DNA of 64,000 nucleotides from Vulcanimicrobiota bacterium (GTDB lineage Bacteria; Vulcanimicrobiota; Vulcanimicrobiia; Vulcanimicrobiales; Vulcanimicrobiaceae), in the NCBI GenBank assembly GCA_027459645.1, contig DAIDHQ010000012.1, forward strand, positions 1 through 64,000. Direction: 5' to 3'. The position numbers and the translations under genes were made by a program. The first letter of the stretch is position 1; each line of letters starts with the position of its first letter. The notes under the pieces were generated by a model. That model was not told the DNA's origin. It made no database searches and saw only the letters and a program-made list of their open reading frames with translations. Shown one piece after another: positions 34,962-44,229 of this stretch.

Positions 34962-35711
34962 GACGTACTCGACGAGCGCTCGTCGATGTATTTCGCCTTG
35001 CGCCGGAATGTGCTCGTAGGGCACGAGCAAGTGTTCTTCGCCGCGTCGTACGGCGATGCGCCGTTGGTTGGTCACGTCGGGCGGCTCCCAGACGTCCGGC
35101 ATGACGCGGCCGCGCCCGCGATCGTAATGTCCGCAGCGCGCCCCGGCGTCGAGAATGACCTTCCAGCCCCGCTTGCGCAGCCGATCGCAGAAAAGATAGT
35201 CTTCGTCGCACACGCGTACGCGCGCCGCTGCCGGTTCCAAAAAGACGTGCGCGGGAAAATACGGCGGTTCGAATTCCCCGAGCGCGGACATGCGAACCGC
35301 AACGCAACCGAATCCGACGCCGTCGACCTCAACCGGATCGTTTGCAAAAGCCGGCACCGTTGCGCTCGTCGTATCGTCGGGATTCCAGTCCGCCACGGCC
35401 ATCGGACGAAAGCCGTCTCGCGAGTAATAGAGCGCACCTGCGAGTCCGCAACGCGGCTCCGCCTCGAGCACGTGCAGCAAGCGCATGAATACATCGTGCG
35501 GCATCACGATATCGTCGTCGCACATGAAGAGTACGTCGGCTTGCAATGCGAGCGCGCGTTCGGCGATCAAATCGCGTTGCGCGGGCACGAAGTTGCCGGT
35601 CACGACGTAGCTTTCAAAACTCGTTCCCGAAGGCAGCCGCGCTTGTTCCAAGGCTTGCATGAACGGCGCCGCCGGCGAGCCGGCCGTCGGTATGCCGAGG
35701 AGAATCCTCAC
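34950..35711 (-). CDS. GT2-like glycosyltransferase
   Basis: A 253-residue protein with a GT-A type layout: MRILLGIPTAGSPAAPFMQA, then the acidic metal motif LFMCDDDIVMPHDVF and later VDGVGFGCVAVRMSALGEFE and ARVRVCDEDYLFCDRLRKRG, which resembles the acceptor-site ED motif of GT2 enzymes. No membrane segment. Last gene of a minus-strand operon; its ATG overlaps the previous stop by 4 bases. Acceptor unknown. Confidence 0.75.
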   Translation of the reverse strand: MRILLGIPTAGSPAAPFMQALEQARLPSGTSFESYVVTGNFVPAQRDLIAERALALQADVLFMCDDDIVMPHDVFMRLLHVLEAEPRCGLAGALYYSRDGFRPMAVADWNPDDTTSATVPAFANDPVEVDGVGFGCVAVRMSALGEFEPPYFPAHVFLEPAAARVRVCDEDYLFCDRLRKRGWKVILDAGARCGHYDRGRGRVMPDVWEPPDVTNQRRIAVRRGEEHLLVPYEHIPAQGEIHRRALVEYVTPR

Positions 35712-37225
35712 CGTTCGATGATCGAAGCGAAGGCGGCAAGTACCGCGCGGGCGGCGGCATCGAGCGCGGGCTCGCTCGCGAAGAGCAACCCGGTCGTGCG
35801 ATCGATGCGGATGCGAACGAACAATTTCTGCAGCGTGGTCATCGATAGCTGCGCGTAGCCGCGAAGCGCGTTTTCAAGCGATGCTCCCAACGCGTCGTCG
35901 TCGACGATCGCGCGTTGTGCCTGCAACGCGAGCGTGAGCTGACGCGCCTTGATGAAATCCCAGCGCTCGCGCTCTTCGAAGATCTTTTTGACGACCGCGA
36001 GCGTCGGGGGCGAAAGTTCGGTTGCGAGCAGCGCCGTTCCGGCCGTTCGGTTCGGTGGCGGCGTCACCGGTGCAGGATCGATCGTGTCGAGTTCCGCCAG
36101 CAGCGCGCCGGCGTATTCCACGATGGGTTCCTTTTTGCCGAGTTTTTCATGCAGAGCGATGCGGTGTAGTACCTGCGACTGCGCGTCCAGATGGCGCTTG
36201 AGTGCGGCGGAGTCATTTCCCGAGGTATCGGTCGTGCATGCAAGCGCGCTTGCGAAGATGCAATGTTGAAGCAGCGTCGGCGTCTTTGACCCGTTGAAGG
36301 AGCGTTCGAAGAAGACGAGCGTCGTACGATCGAAGCGGCCGTACAGCATCACCGCTTCCCGCACCGCCACGGGTTGTGGTTCAGGTTCGGGCTCCGCCAC
36401 GGGTTTCGGCTCGACGCGCGGCTCCGCCGCGACCGGCGGCTGCTCGATCTCAACCGGCGGCTGCTCGATCTCCGCCGGAGGCGGGGCTGGGGCTGCGGCG
36501 TCGGATAACGCGGCATCCGCCGCCTCATAGACGAGCGTCTCTTCAACGTCGAGTTCGTAGATCGGCAGATCGTCTTCCGGCAGTTCGTCGGCGGGTATCT
36601 CGACCGGAATGAGCGGCTTGGCTTCCAAATAGACCGATTCGGCACGAGAGACCTCGGCCGAGAAGCTGCCCTCGCGCTGGTTGCGTCGCGTGACCCGCAG
36701 CGCCCGTGCGCCGGCGATTGCCGCGTTCGCGGAGCGGACCGACGGCAACAGGACGAGCGGACCGATCCCCAAGCGTACGCCGACCTTCCACAAGGCGGTC
36801 GCGCGACCACCCGCCGGAATCTCGGGCAGCTCCAGCCCGTCACCAAAAAAGCGCTGGACGGCGTCTTCGGGAACCGCCCGCCCGTCCACAAGCAACGACC
36901 CGCTCCGGTAGGTGGCGTCTGCGGGCAGCGGAACGGCCGCCACGACGCCGCGCGCCCCCTTTGCGCCCTCGTTTGCGATGCTGAGCGAGAACGTCACTAC
37001 GGTGCCCGCAATGACGCCCGAAGGCGGATTGGCGGCGGCTTCAACGACGAGAACGGCGCTCTCGCCGACGAACGGTACCTCATCGTCGGTGACGCCGGCG
37101 GCGGCGTCGCTTCCGTAGCGCGATTCCCAACGGGTCGGCGGCGGCGGTGCAAGGCCGAGGGCGCTGCGCTGCAGTTCCAGCAAACGCATGTCGGCGCTGG
37201 CCTCGAAATCGGGCTCGCGGTTCAT
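35708..37225 (-). CDS. DUF11-like repeat protein of unknown function
   Basis: A 505-residue protein without signal peptide. Residues about 50-195 resemble a DUF11/Ig-like domain (VVEAAANPPSGVIAGTVVTF, SIANEGAKGARGVVAAVPLP, PADATYRSGSLLVDGRAVPE). A Pro/Glu-rich linker at about 230-290 contains an EIEQPPV direct repeat encoded by a 21-base tandem duplication near 36435-36475. The C-terminal 215 residues are helical and of unknown family. It is translationally coupled to an upstream ExeA-like ATPase and to a downstream GT2-like gene. Role unknown; a structural partner of the ATPase is one possibility. Confidence 0.6.
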   Translation of the reverse strand: MNREPDFEASADMRLLELQRSALGLAPPPPTRWESRYGSDAAAGVTDDEVPFVGESAVLVVEAAANPPSGVIAGTVVTFSLSIANEGAKGARGVVAAVPLPADATYRSGSLLVDGRAVPEDAVQRFFGDGLELPEIPAGGRATALWKVGVRLGIGPLVLLPSVRSANAAIAGARALRVTRRNQREGSFSAEVSRAESVYLEAKPLIPVEIPADELPEDDLPIYELDVEETLVYEAADAALSDAAAPAPPPAEIEQPPVEIEQPPVAAEPRVEPKPVAEPEPEPQPVAVREAVMLYGRFDRTTLVFFERSFNGSKTPTLLQHCIFASALACTTDTSGNDSAALKRHLDAQSQVLHRIALHEKLGKKEPIVEYAGALLAELDTIDPAPVTPPPNRTAGTALLATELSPPTLAVVKKIFEERERWDFIKARQLTLALQAQRAIVDDDALGASLENALRGYAQLSMTTLQKLFVRIRIDRTTGLLFASEPALDAAARAVLAAFASIIER

Positions 37226-38169
37226 CCGGTGCTGCGGCGGGCGAATAGCCGCGAAAAGAATCCGCGTGGCGCCGGTGCGTGATCGTGCGCGCCGTTCGCG
37301 ACGACGGGCACCGGCTCCGGAACCGTCTCCACGATGGCGCGCTGCGGGATCGGAATGCCGCGAATGCGCATGGACGTGTGGACGTGGTCTTCGTTGACGA
37401 GGGTGCTTGCGCGGTCGGCGGCCTCTTGCATTGCCAGATGCGCGAGCATCGTCAGGCGGCGCGGAAGGCCGCCGGCGGCCGCGATCAGCAACGCGCGCGC
37501 CTCGGGAGTAAAGACCGTTTGGCCCGGGGCTGCTCCGGCACGCGTCAGGCGAAAATCGAGCATCGCCGACGACATTGCATCGTCCAAGCGTTCCAAGCGG
37601 ATCCAGGAGTCGACGCGGTCCTCCAGGTTGCCCTTGTTGTGAATGCGCTGTTCCAGCTCGCTCTGTCCGAAGAGCAGAATATTGAGCAGCTTGCGTTGCG
37701 GAACGTGATAATTCAGCAGCAAACGCAGCGCTTCCAGCGCATCGTCGCTGAGGCTTTGCGCTTCGTCGACGGTGAGCACGAGCAGGCGTTTCTCTAAAAC
37801 GGCCGTTTCGAAGAAGAAGTTCTTCAGCGCGTTTTTCAGCGCTGCGCTCGATCGTGGCGGCAACGCAAGCCCGAAGACCCGCCCGATCGCGATCAAGAAC
37901 TCCACCTCCGTGGCGAAGGTGGGGTCGAGGATCTTTCCGAGGACGATGCGCTCGTCGTTGAGCAGCTCTTGCTCGAGCGCTCCGCTCAAGCTCGTCTTAC
38001 CCGTCCCGGGCTCGCCGATAATGACCGTGAGGCCGCGGGAGGCGTCCACCGATGCTGCAAGGCGTTCCTTTGCTTTACGCAAAGCGCCGAACTCGCAATA
38101 AAAATGCGGGTCCGCGGTATCGAGGAACGGGTCTCGCTCGAGTCCGAAGAAGCGATAATACGTCGACAT
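37222..38169 (-). CDS. ExeA/GspA-like AAA ATPase
   Basis: A 315-residue AAA ATPase that starts YYRFFGLERDPFLDTADPHF, the typical ExeA opening. Walker A is IIGEPGTGKTSLSGA and Walker B VLTVDEAQSLSDDALE; LEDRVDSWIRLERLD is the later sensor region. ExeA drives assembly of the type II secretin through peptidoglycan, and carries a periplasmic peptidoglycan-binding domain with a membrane helix; neither is present here, so this is a soluble form. The next two genes overlap by 4 bases each, forming one operon. Confidence 0.8.
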   Translation of the reverse strand: MSTYYRFFGLERDPFLDTADPHFYCEFGALRKAKERLAASVDASRGLTVIIGEPGTGKTSLSGALEQELLNDERIVLGKILDPTFATEVEFLIAIGRVFGLALPPRSSAALKNALKNFFFETAVLEKRLLVLTVDEAQSLSDDALEALRLLLNYHVPQRKLLNILLFGQSELEQRIHNKGNLEDRVDSWIRLERLDDAMSSAMLDFRLTRAGAAPGQTVFTPEARALLIAAAGGLPRRLTMLAHLAMQEAADRASTLVNEDHVHTSMRIRGIPIPQRAIVETVPEPVPVVANGAHDHAPAPRGFFSRLFARRSTG

Positions 38170-38210
38170 GCTGGCTAAGCACGTTTTTGACCCGGACCGA
38201 TAAACTCATT

Positions 38211-39158
38211 GTGTCGCAGACCCCAAAGACGTCGTTGTATGCGGGGAAGCGTGCCGTCGTGCTCGGCGCCTCGGGATTTCTCGGCCGGGTCCTGAGCGCG
38301 CGCCTTTGCGCATGCTCCGCGACCGTCGCGGCGGTCTCGCGAGGTACGGCGACGCCCGCGATCTCCGAACTTCGCGGCACGCAGATCCTTCCCGGGGACG
38401 TCACGTCGCGCCCCGATATGGAGCGCGTCTTGGAGGGCGCCGACGTCGTCTTCGTGATGGCCGGCGTCAGCGGCGCCGCTGCGAGCTGGAGCGAACCGCA
38501 ACGCAGCCTGGACGTCAACGTGGGCGGTTTGACCAACGTGCTCGACGTGCTTTGCGAACGGGCGCCCCACGCGCGCGTCGTCTTTCCGAGTTCCCGTTTG
38601 GTGTACGGACGGCCGGATGCACTTCCGGTGCGCGAGGACGCGCCCTTGCGTCCCGATTCACCCTACGCGTTGCACAAAATGTTTTGCGAACGGTTGCTGG
38701 CACTCTACAACGAGCGATACGGTCTGTCGTATGCCGTCGCCCGGTTGACGAACCCGTACGGGATGACCCGCGAGCTGCCGGTGCAACCCTACAACGTCAT
38801 GAGCGCGATGATCGCGCGAGCGCGCGCCGGTGAAGAACTCGTGGTCTTCGGCGACGGCTCGCAACTGCGCGACTACATCTACGTCGACGATGCGATCGAT
38901 GCGCTGATCGAACTCGGCATGCTGCGCGACGACGTCGTCGTCAACGTCGGGCACGGCGAGGGAACGCGGTTCGTCGACGTGGTCAAAGCGATCGTCGAAG
39001 TCGCGGGGTCCGGCGTGGTGACGTTTCGCGAGTGGCCCGCGGCATATGCTGCGGTGGAGTCGGGCGACTTCGTTGCGGATACCACGTACGCGCGTTCGCT
39101 TGGACTGATCGAGCCGCGAGGCATCGCCGAGGGCTTGCGCCAATCGCTCGCGCAATGA
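38211..39158 (+). CDS. NAD-dependent epimerase/dehydratase (extended SDR)
   Basis: A 315-residue sugar-nucleotide enzyme. Rossmann motif GASGFLGRVL (GxxGxxG), then the catalytic YxxxK (SPYALHKMFCERLL) and the SSRLVYG serine region. RLTNPYGMTRELPVQPYNVM and FGDGSQLRDYIYVDDAIDAL are typical of NDP-sugar epimerases/dehydratases. The GTG at 38211 is chosen; the longer frame from 38052 lies over the divergent ATPase gene. Its TGA overlaps the next ATG by 4 bases. Substrate not identified. Confidence 0.87.
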   Translation: MSQTPKTSLYAGKRAVVLGASGFLGRVLSARLCACSATVAAVSRGTATPAISELRGTQILPGDVTSRPDMERVLEGADVVFVMAGVSGAAASWSEPQRSLDVNVGGLTNVLDVLCERAPHARVVFPSSRLVYGRPDALPVREDAPLRPDSPYALHKMFCERLLALYNERYGLSYAVARLTNPYGMTRELPVQPYNVMSAMIARARAGEELVVFGDGSQLRDYIYVDDAIDALIELGMLRDDVVVNVGHGEGTRFVDVVKAIVEVAGSGVVTFREWPAAYAAVESGDFVADTTYARSLGLIEPRGIAEGLRQSLAQ

Positions 39159-41227
39159 CCCTTGCGACGCATCCGCGTTTTGCCGGATATCTGCCGCCCG
39201 TTGCGGCATCGTTAACGCAGCCGCGGCTGGTCTCGGTCAAAGTGGAACCGGCACCGGCGCCGATGCCTGCCGCGACGTTGCTCGACGTCTTGATCGCCGA
39301 CGGCGAACGCCTGCACGCGCTGCCGTTCATCGAGCGGCGCGACGGCCGCACGATCGTTCCGCAAGCCTATGCGCCGATCGAAGCCGTCATTGCCGCAATC
39401 GAACCGCAATTGCGCACGCTCGACGAGCGCTTCAACGTGAGCCGGGAAGCGTCGCTCGATCTCTTTTCTACCGATCCCGACATCGTGTCGTGGGCGCCGT
39501 TGCAGTCGCCGGAGGCGTTGCTCGTGCCCGGCTTGGCCGCATACGGGCTGCTCTTCGATTTGATCGATCGCTACCGGTTTGCGTCGATCTTCTGCTCCGG
39601 ACGCCATGTCGTCGATCTTCGGCCGGGATGTGGTTTCGGCGGCATCGTTCTCGGTTCGCGTCCGGCGTCGTATGCGGCCGTAAGCACGAGTGAAGCCGAT
39701 GCACGGGCGCTCGCGCGCTTTTGCTTTGCGTCCCAAGAGCCGGCGCACGCGGCCGAGGTCGTGCTCGCGTTTGCGACGGAGCCGGCAAACCTGGAGAGCA
39801 CCATCGCGCGCGCACGCGAGCGCGTGAAGCGCGACGGACGGATCGTCGTGAGCGCGCTCGGCGAGCCCGGGCGTGAAGCGTTCCGCGCGCTCGGTTTGGA
39901 GCCGCGGCCGTTAACGCGCCCGGGGTTGGATCCCGTGCCTCACCCCGATTTCGTCGCGGTCTTGGAACCCGAGCGCGTCTTCAGCGGCGCGCACGTTCCG
40001 TCGCCCGCTTCCAGGGTCGAAGTTGCGGCGCGACCGCTCTCGGTGCTCTTCGTGCTTCGCCCGTCCGCCGCGGTCGCTTTCGGCGGTGACGTCGTGCAGG
40101 TTCGCGAAACCGCGAACGCGCTGCGCGAACGCGGGCATCGCGTCGAGATGACGCTCGATCAGGTGCCGCAGATTCCCGAAGGCATCGACGTCGTTCACCT
40201 CACGAACCTCACCTGTCCGGACGAGACGCTCCCGCAGGCGCAAGCCGTTGCATCGTTCGAGGGCCCGGTGGTGATGATGCCGATCTTCATCGATCACGCC
40301 GACGAAGCGATATGGGGAATGCAGGCGGCCTTCGACGCCGTGCGCTATGCGGCGACGACCGAGGACTTGGAAACGCATCAACGGGCCGTTGCGGAGCGCC
40401 GGATGACGATCCGGCGTCACGACGGCGCCGAACTGCTGCCGCCGCCTGCGCGCACCGATCTCGGGTTCAACTACACCCTCAACCAAATGCGCATCCTGGA
40501 AAATGTCGATTTCCTGATCGGGAACGCCTATTCCGAAGTATATGCGATTCATCGCCACCTGACGACGCAGATTCCCTTCGCGATCGCGCCGAGCTGCTGC
40601 AATCCGTCGATCTATGCCCCCGAGCGAGCATCGGAATTCATGGAGCGTTACAACCTGCGCGATTTCATTCTTTCGACCGGGCGGATCGAAGCGCGCAAGC
40701 AGCAATTGACGTTGATGCAGATCGCACGCCGCTGGCCGGAGCGCCGGTTGGTCTTGATCGGAAAGAATGCCGACGTCGGTTTCGGTGCGATGCTGCGCAT
40801 CTGCTGGTCCGAGAACGTCACGCTGATCCCGCACATGAGCGAAGAAGAGCTTGCCGGCGCGTACGCGGCAGCGCGCGTGGTCGCGATGCCGTCGTGGGAC
40901 GAGGTCGTGAGCTTGACTTCGCTCAACGCCGCGGCGAGCGGCGCGGCGCTGGTGCTCACGCGTAACGGATTCGAACACGAATACATGCGCGACGACGCCA
41001 TCTATTGCGACCCCGGCGACATCGAAAATATTGCCGCCGCGATCGATCGGGCATGGAATCTTCACGAGGCGCGAAGCGAGCGCCGCTCGGCTTTAAGCGA
41101 GCGCGTGCGGCGCGAGTACACCTGGGCGCAGTCCGCCAAGGCGACGGAAGAAGCGTATTATCGCGTGTTGAGCGACAACCCGCGAGGCCGCACGCGCGCT
41201 TCTCGTCAGGTCGCGCAAACGCTCTAG
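39155..41227 (+). CDS. GT4-type glycosyltransferase with N-terminal accessory domains
   Basis: A 690-residue protein. The C-terminal half is a GT-B transferase of the GT4 kind: ILSTGRIEARKQQLTLMQIA, RRLVLIGKNADVGFG, MPSWDEVVSLTSLNAAASGA. The N-terminal about 100 residues (LLDVLIADGERLHALPFIER, AAIEPQLRTLDERF, LDLFSTDPDI) match the start of the 29676 gene product. A further region around 150-180 (VVDLRPGCGFGGIVLGSRPA) looks like a degenerate methyltransferase motif I. Starts on an ATG that overlaps the epimerase stop. Convergent 4-base overlap with the next gene. Confidence 0.8.
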   Translation: MTLATHPRFAGYLPPVAASLTQPRLVSVKVEPAPAPMPAATLLDVLIADGERLHALPFIERRDGRTIVPQAYAPIEAVIAAIEPQLRTLDERFNVSREASLDLFSTDPDIVSWAPLQSPEALLVPGLAAYGLLFDLIDRYRFASIFCSGRHVVDLRPGCGFGGIVLGSRPASYAAVSTSEADARALARFCFASQEPAHAAEVVLAFATEPANLESTIARARERVKRDGRIVVSALGEPGREAFRALGLEPRPLTRPGLDPVPHPDFVAVLEPERVFSGAHVPSPASRVEVAARPLSVLFVLRPSAAVAFGGDVVQVRETANALRERGHRVEMTLDQVPQIPEGIDVVHLTNLTCPDETLPQAQAVASFEGPVVMMPIFIDHADEAIWGMQAAFDAVRYAATTEDLETHQRAVAERRMTIRRHDGAELLPPPARTDLGFNYTLNQMRILENVDFLIGNAYSEVYAIHRHLTTQIPFAIAPSCCNPSIYAPERASEFMERYNLRDFILSTGRIEARKQQLTLMQIARRWPERRLVLIGKNADVGFGAMLRICWSENVTLIPHMSEEELAGAYAAARVVAMPSWDEVVSLTSLNAAASGAALVLTRNGFEHEYMRDDAIYCDPGDIENIAAAIDRAWNLHEARSERRSALSERVRREYTWAQSAKATEEAYYRVLSDNPRGRTRASRQVAQTL

Positions 41228-43206
41228 ACGCCGCGAATCGGCACCGGCCCCCGTTCGATCATCGCTTCGTAGGCGTCGTAGAGCAGGTCGCCGGCGCGAT
41301 GCCATCCATACTCGTCGTGCACGCGCTGCGCGAGCGCACGACGCCGTCGTTTCGTCGCGGCGTCTTCGGCGACGGCCGCAGCGATCGCTTCGCGCATGGC
41401 ATCGGGGTCGCAGGGATCGACGTAATAGCCGAGATCGCCAAAGAGCTCCACGTGATAGCCGGCGTGGCCCATCACGACGGGAACGGCGCATGCCGCGGCA
41501 TCTAACACGTTGAGGCTGAAGACCTCGGCCCAACTCGGAACCATGACCGCGGCCGCGTTTGCGAAGAGCGATCCGAACCAGGGATGGGACTGAAGCGGAA
41601 CGCTTGGAAGCGGAATGAGATTTTCGGTCGCGCCGGACATGATGATGCCGGCGAAACGGTACGAATCGACGTCGATGCGCCCGAGCACGACGACGTCGAT
41701 ATCGTTCATGCGCCGCGCGGCATCGAAGAGGCCTTGCAGGTTCTTCTGGCCGTCGATGCGCGTCGCCATGAGCACGTATGGGCGCTTCGTCGGCAGCATC
41801 GGCACGCGGGGCACGTCCGGACGCATGACCGCGGTATCCACGCCGTTCGGAATGAACGTCGTAGGGCGATAGACGCCGAGGCGCACCGCAATTTCCCGCG
41901 CTTCGCCGTAGGCGCAGATGAAGAGATTGTCCGCGAGGGCGTAGCCCTGCCGCATCGTCGAGAGATTTCGAAAGTCGGTTGCATTCGGCGCCGGCTGCAA
42001 CTTATCGACCGAGAGCACGCGTTTGCGCATGGCGTCGACGATGCGGTCTTGTTCGCTGCTGCGCGGGTCCGCGTGTGCGGAAAGCGACGCGCCGACGAAC
42101 CATTGGAAACCGTCGTAGGTCGCAAAGACGGGTGTCAGCGCGAACGGAACGCCGGCGGCGCGAACCGCCTGTCCTTGCGCGATAACGTTGTCCGCCAGAC
42201 CGCCGATGACGTGCGCGACGTCGTAACCGCGGGCGTCGGGTGTCAGCGTCTCTTGCACGTCGACCGTCGCGCCACGCGCTTCCATGGCGCCGGTCACCTG
42301 TTGTATCAGCGTCTCTACCCCGCCGATGGGGTACTGTTTCCGATCGGGGCGCGCAACGATCAGCAAGCGAAGCGGTTTTCGCAGCGTCGTGCGTGCCGGT
42401 TCTTCGGTTACGCCGGCGCTCGAGCCGGCCGAATGGACGACGATGACGTTCAGACCGTCGAGAACGCGTTCCGGAAAGAATCCATAATCCGGCGCTCTCT
42501 GCATGACGCCAAACCGTTCGACGTCGCTATATGCGTTGCGGAGTTGCGCCTCGGCGGCGTCCGCCTCGTCACGGGGGCCGATCCACACGAGCGGCGCCCC
42601 GCGCAGATCCAGCTGCGGTACGGCACCTCCGAATACCACTGCAGCATTGCCCGCGCCATATGCATCGCGGGGAACCGGTTCGAAGCTGGAGCGCACCCGA
42701 TGCGCGGTCTCGCTTCGGGGTTGATAGCCGGCGATCTCCGCACCGCACAGGCGCGCAGTCCACGGATAGCCCGGCGCATTGAATTCGTAGACGTGGCGGC
42801 CTTCGAGGAGGCTGCGAACGCTTCGTAACGCGGTCGCAAGCGCAAACTCCGCTTCGATCTCGCCGATGCCCGGCAGCAAGCCGCCCTCGCTCGCGTACTG
42901 CTGGTAGAGCTCGCTTCCGGGGAACCAGTGAATCTTCGGGCCGGCGTTGAGCAGCGCGTTCACATCCCGCGCGCCCAGCTCGCGAAGGACGGCTTCGTGC
43001 ACCGACGGCTCGATCAACTCGGGCTCGTGCAACGCGTTTTCGACGACGATGAAAGGACCGGTCACGCCCGCGTTTGGCCCGGTCGTTAAGACGTCGAGCG
43101 CCGGAAGGGCGGCGCGATTCGTTCGAATTCCGAGCGCGCGAATCGCCGCAATGCGGCCTACGGCTTTGGGCTGCGGGCGATAGAACTGGAAGTAGCGGTG
43201 TGCCAA
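41224..43206 (-). CDS. GT4-type glycosyltransferase
   Basis: A 660-residue protein with a C-terminal GT-B domain: PIGGVETLIQQVTGAMEARG (donor-side loop), VLMATRIDGQKNLQGLFDAA, PSWAEVFSLNVLDAAACAVP and LGYYVDPCDPDAMREAIAAA. The N-terminal about 290 residues are of unknown family and begin AHRYFQFYRPQPKAVGRIAA. Convergent with the 39155 gene (CTAG shared) and divergent from legB with only 36 bases between. Sugar unknown. Confidence 0.82.
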   Translation of the reverse strand: MAHRYFQFYRPQPKAVGRIAAIRALGIRTNRAALPALDVLTTGPNAGVTGPFIVVENALHEPELIEPSVHEAVLRELGARDVNALLNAGPKIHWFPGSELYQQYASEGGLLPGIGEIEAEFALATALRSVRSLLEGRHVYEFNAPGYPWTARLCGAEIAGYQPRSETAHRVRSSFEPVPRDAYGAGNAAVVFGGAVPQLDLRGAPLVWIGPRDEADAAEAQLRNAYSDVERFGVMQRAPDYGFFPERVLDGLNVIVVHSAGSSAGVTEEPARTTLRKPLRLLIVARPDRKQYPIGGVETLIQQVTGAMEARGATVDVQETLTPDARGYDVAHVIGGLADNVIAQGQAVRAAGVPFALTPVFATYDGFQWFVGASLSAHADPRSSEQDRIVDAMRKRVLSVDKLQPAPNATDFRNLSTMRQGYALADNLFICAYGEAREIAVRLGVYRPTTFIPNGVDTAVMRPDVPRVPMLPTKRPYVLMATRIDGQKNLQGLFDAARRMNDIDVVVLGRIDVDSYRFAGIIMSGATENLIPLPSVPLQSHPWFGSLFANAAAVMVPSWAEVFSLNVLDAAACAVPVVMGHAGYHVELFGDLGYYVDPCDPDAMREAIAAAVAEDAATKRRRRALAQRVHDEYGWHRAGDLLYDAYEAMIERGPVPIRGV

Positions 43207-43242
43207 CGGTTATAAAGGTTTCGAATCGGCCTGTCGAAAGTC

Positions 43243-44229
43243 ATGCCCGTGCGAGTACTGATCACCGGCGCCGGCGGCTTCATCGGAAGCCACGTCACGG
43301 AAGCGGCGGTCCGCGGCGGCTTGGAGGTTCGCGCGATCGCGAACTACAATTCGCGCGGCGACGTCGGCTTCTTAGCAGAACTTCCCGCCGACGTCAAAGC
43401 GTCGTGCGATATCCGCCAGCTCGACATTCGCGACGATTATGGCGTCGACGCGCTGGCGACGGGATGCGACGCGATCTTTCATCTGGCGGCGCTCATCGGC
43501 ATTCCCTATTCGTATCTCGCGCCTTCGTCGTACGTGGACGTAAACGTGCGCGGCACGCTGAACTTGCTCAATGCCGCTCGCCGCCGGTCGATTGCACGTT
43601 TCGTGCATACCTCCACGAGCGAGGTCTATGGATCGGCGCAATATGTGCCGATCGACGAGAAGCATCCGCTCGTCGGGCAGTCCCCATATTCGGCGACGAA
43701 GATCGGTGCCGACCAGCTCGCAGAGAGCTACGCGCGTTCGTTCGATCTTCCGGTCACGATCATCCGGCCGTTTAATACTTACGGGCCGCGCCAGTCGCCC
43801 CGCGCCGTGATTCCGACGCTGGCGGCGCAACTGCTCGATGCTTCGATCGACACCGTGCGCGCGGGGACGCTCGGCACCGTTCGGGATTTTACGTTCGTGA
43901 CGGACACGGCCCGTGCGTACCTGTGCGCGCTCGAACATCCGGAGATCGCGTCGGGGACGGTCGTGAATCTGGGAACCGGCGAAGGCCACACCATCGCGAC
44001 GATCTACGAACGCTTGATGGATATCACCGGCGTGCGCAAACCCGTCGAGGCCGAAGCGGACCGGGTGCGCCCGGAGCGATCGGAAGTGCTGCAATTGATA
44101 TCGAACAACGCGCGTGCCAAATCGATGCTGGGATGGTCGCCACGCGTCTCGATGGACGACGGCTTGCGCGCGGTCGTTGCGTACCTGCGCGAACATCCGG
44201 TTGCGGAAGCCGGGGCGTACCGCGTCTGA
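43243..44229 (+). CDS. legB: NDP-hexosamine 4,6-dehydratase, LegB-like
   Basis: A 328-residue extended SDR. VLITGAGGFIGSHVTEAAVR is the NAD motif; HLAALIGIPYSYLAPSSYVD, VHTSTSEVYGSAQYVPIDEK, SPYSATKIGADQLAESYARS and RPFNTYGPRQSPRAVIPTLA closely follow LegB, the GDP-GlcNAc 4,6-dehydratase of legionaminic acid synthesis. The next gene, a guanylyltransferase-like enzyme overlapping by one base, would make its substrate. No NeuB-type synthase or CMP-transferase is in the window, so the final sugar may differ. Identity of the family is firm, the nucleotide is inferred. Confidence 0.85.
   Translation: MPVRVLITGAGGFIGSHVTEAAVRGGLEVRAIANYNSRGDVGFLAELPADVKASCDIRQLDIRDDYGVDALATGCDAIFHLAALIGIPYSYLAPSSYVDVNVRGTLNLLNAARRRSIARFVHTSTSEVYGSAQYVPIDEKHPLVGQSPYSATKIGADQLAESYARSFDLPVTIIRPFNTYGPRQSPRAVIPTLAAQLLDASIDTVRAGTLGTVRDFTFVTDTARAYLCALEHPEIASGTVVNLGTGEGHTIATIYERLMDITGVRKPVEAEADRVRPERSEVLQLISNNARAKSMLGWSPRVSMDDGLRAVVAYLREHPVAEAGAYRV

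Noticed and set aside
36434..36476. 21-base tandem duplication as a regulatory repeat
   Set aside because: It lies in frame in the Pro/Glu linker of the DUF11-like protein and is explained by EIEQPPV repeats.
43213..43240. TAAAGGTT ... GTCGAAAG resembling a sigma-28 promoter before legB
   Set aside because: The predicted start would lie at or after the legB ATG, so it cannot serve that gene as annotated.
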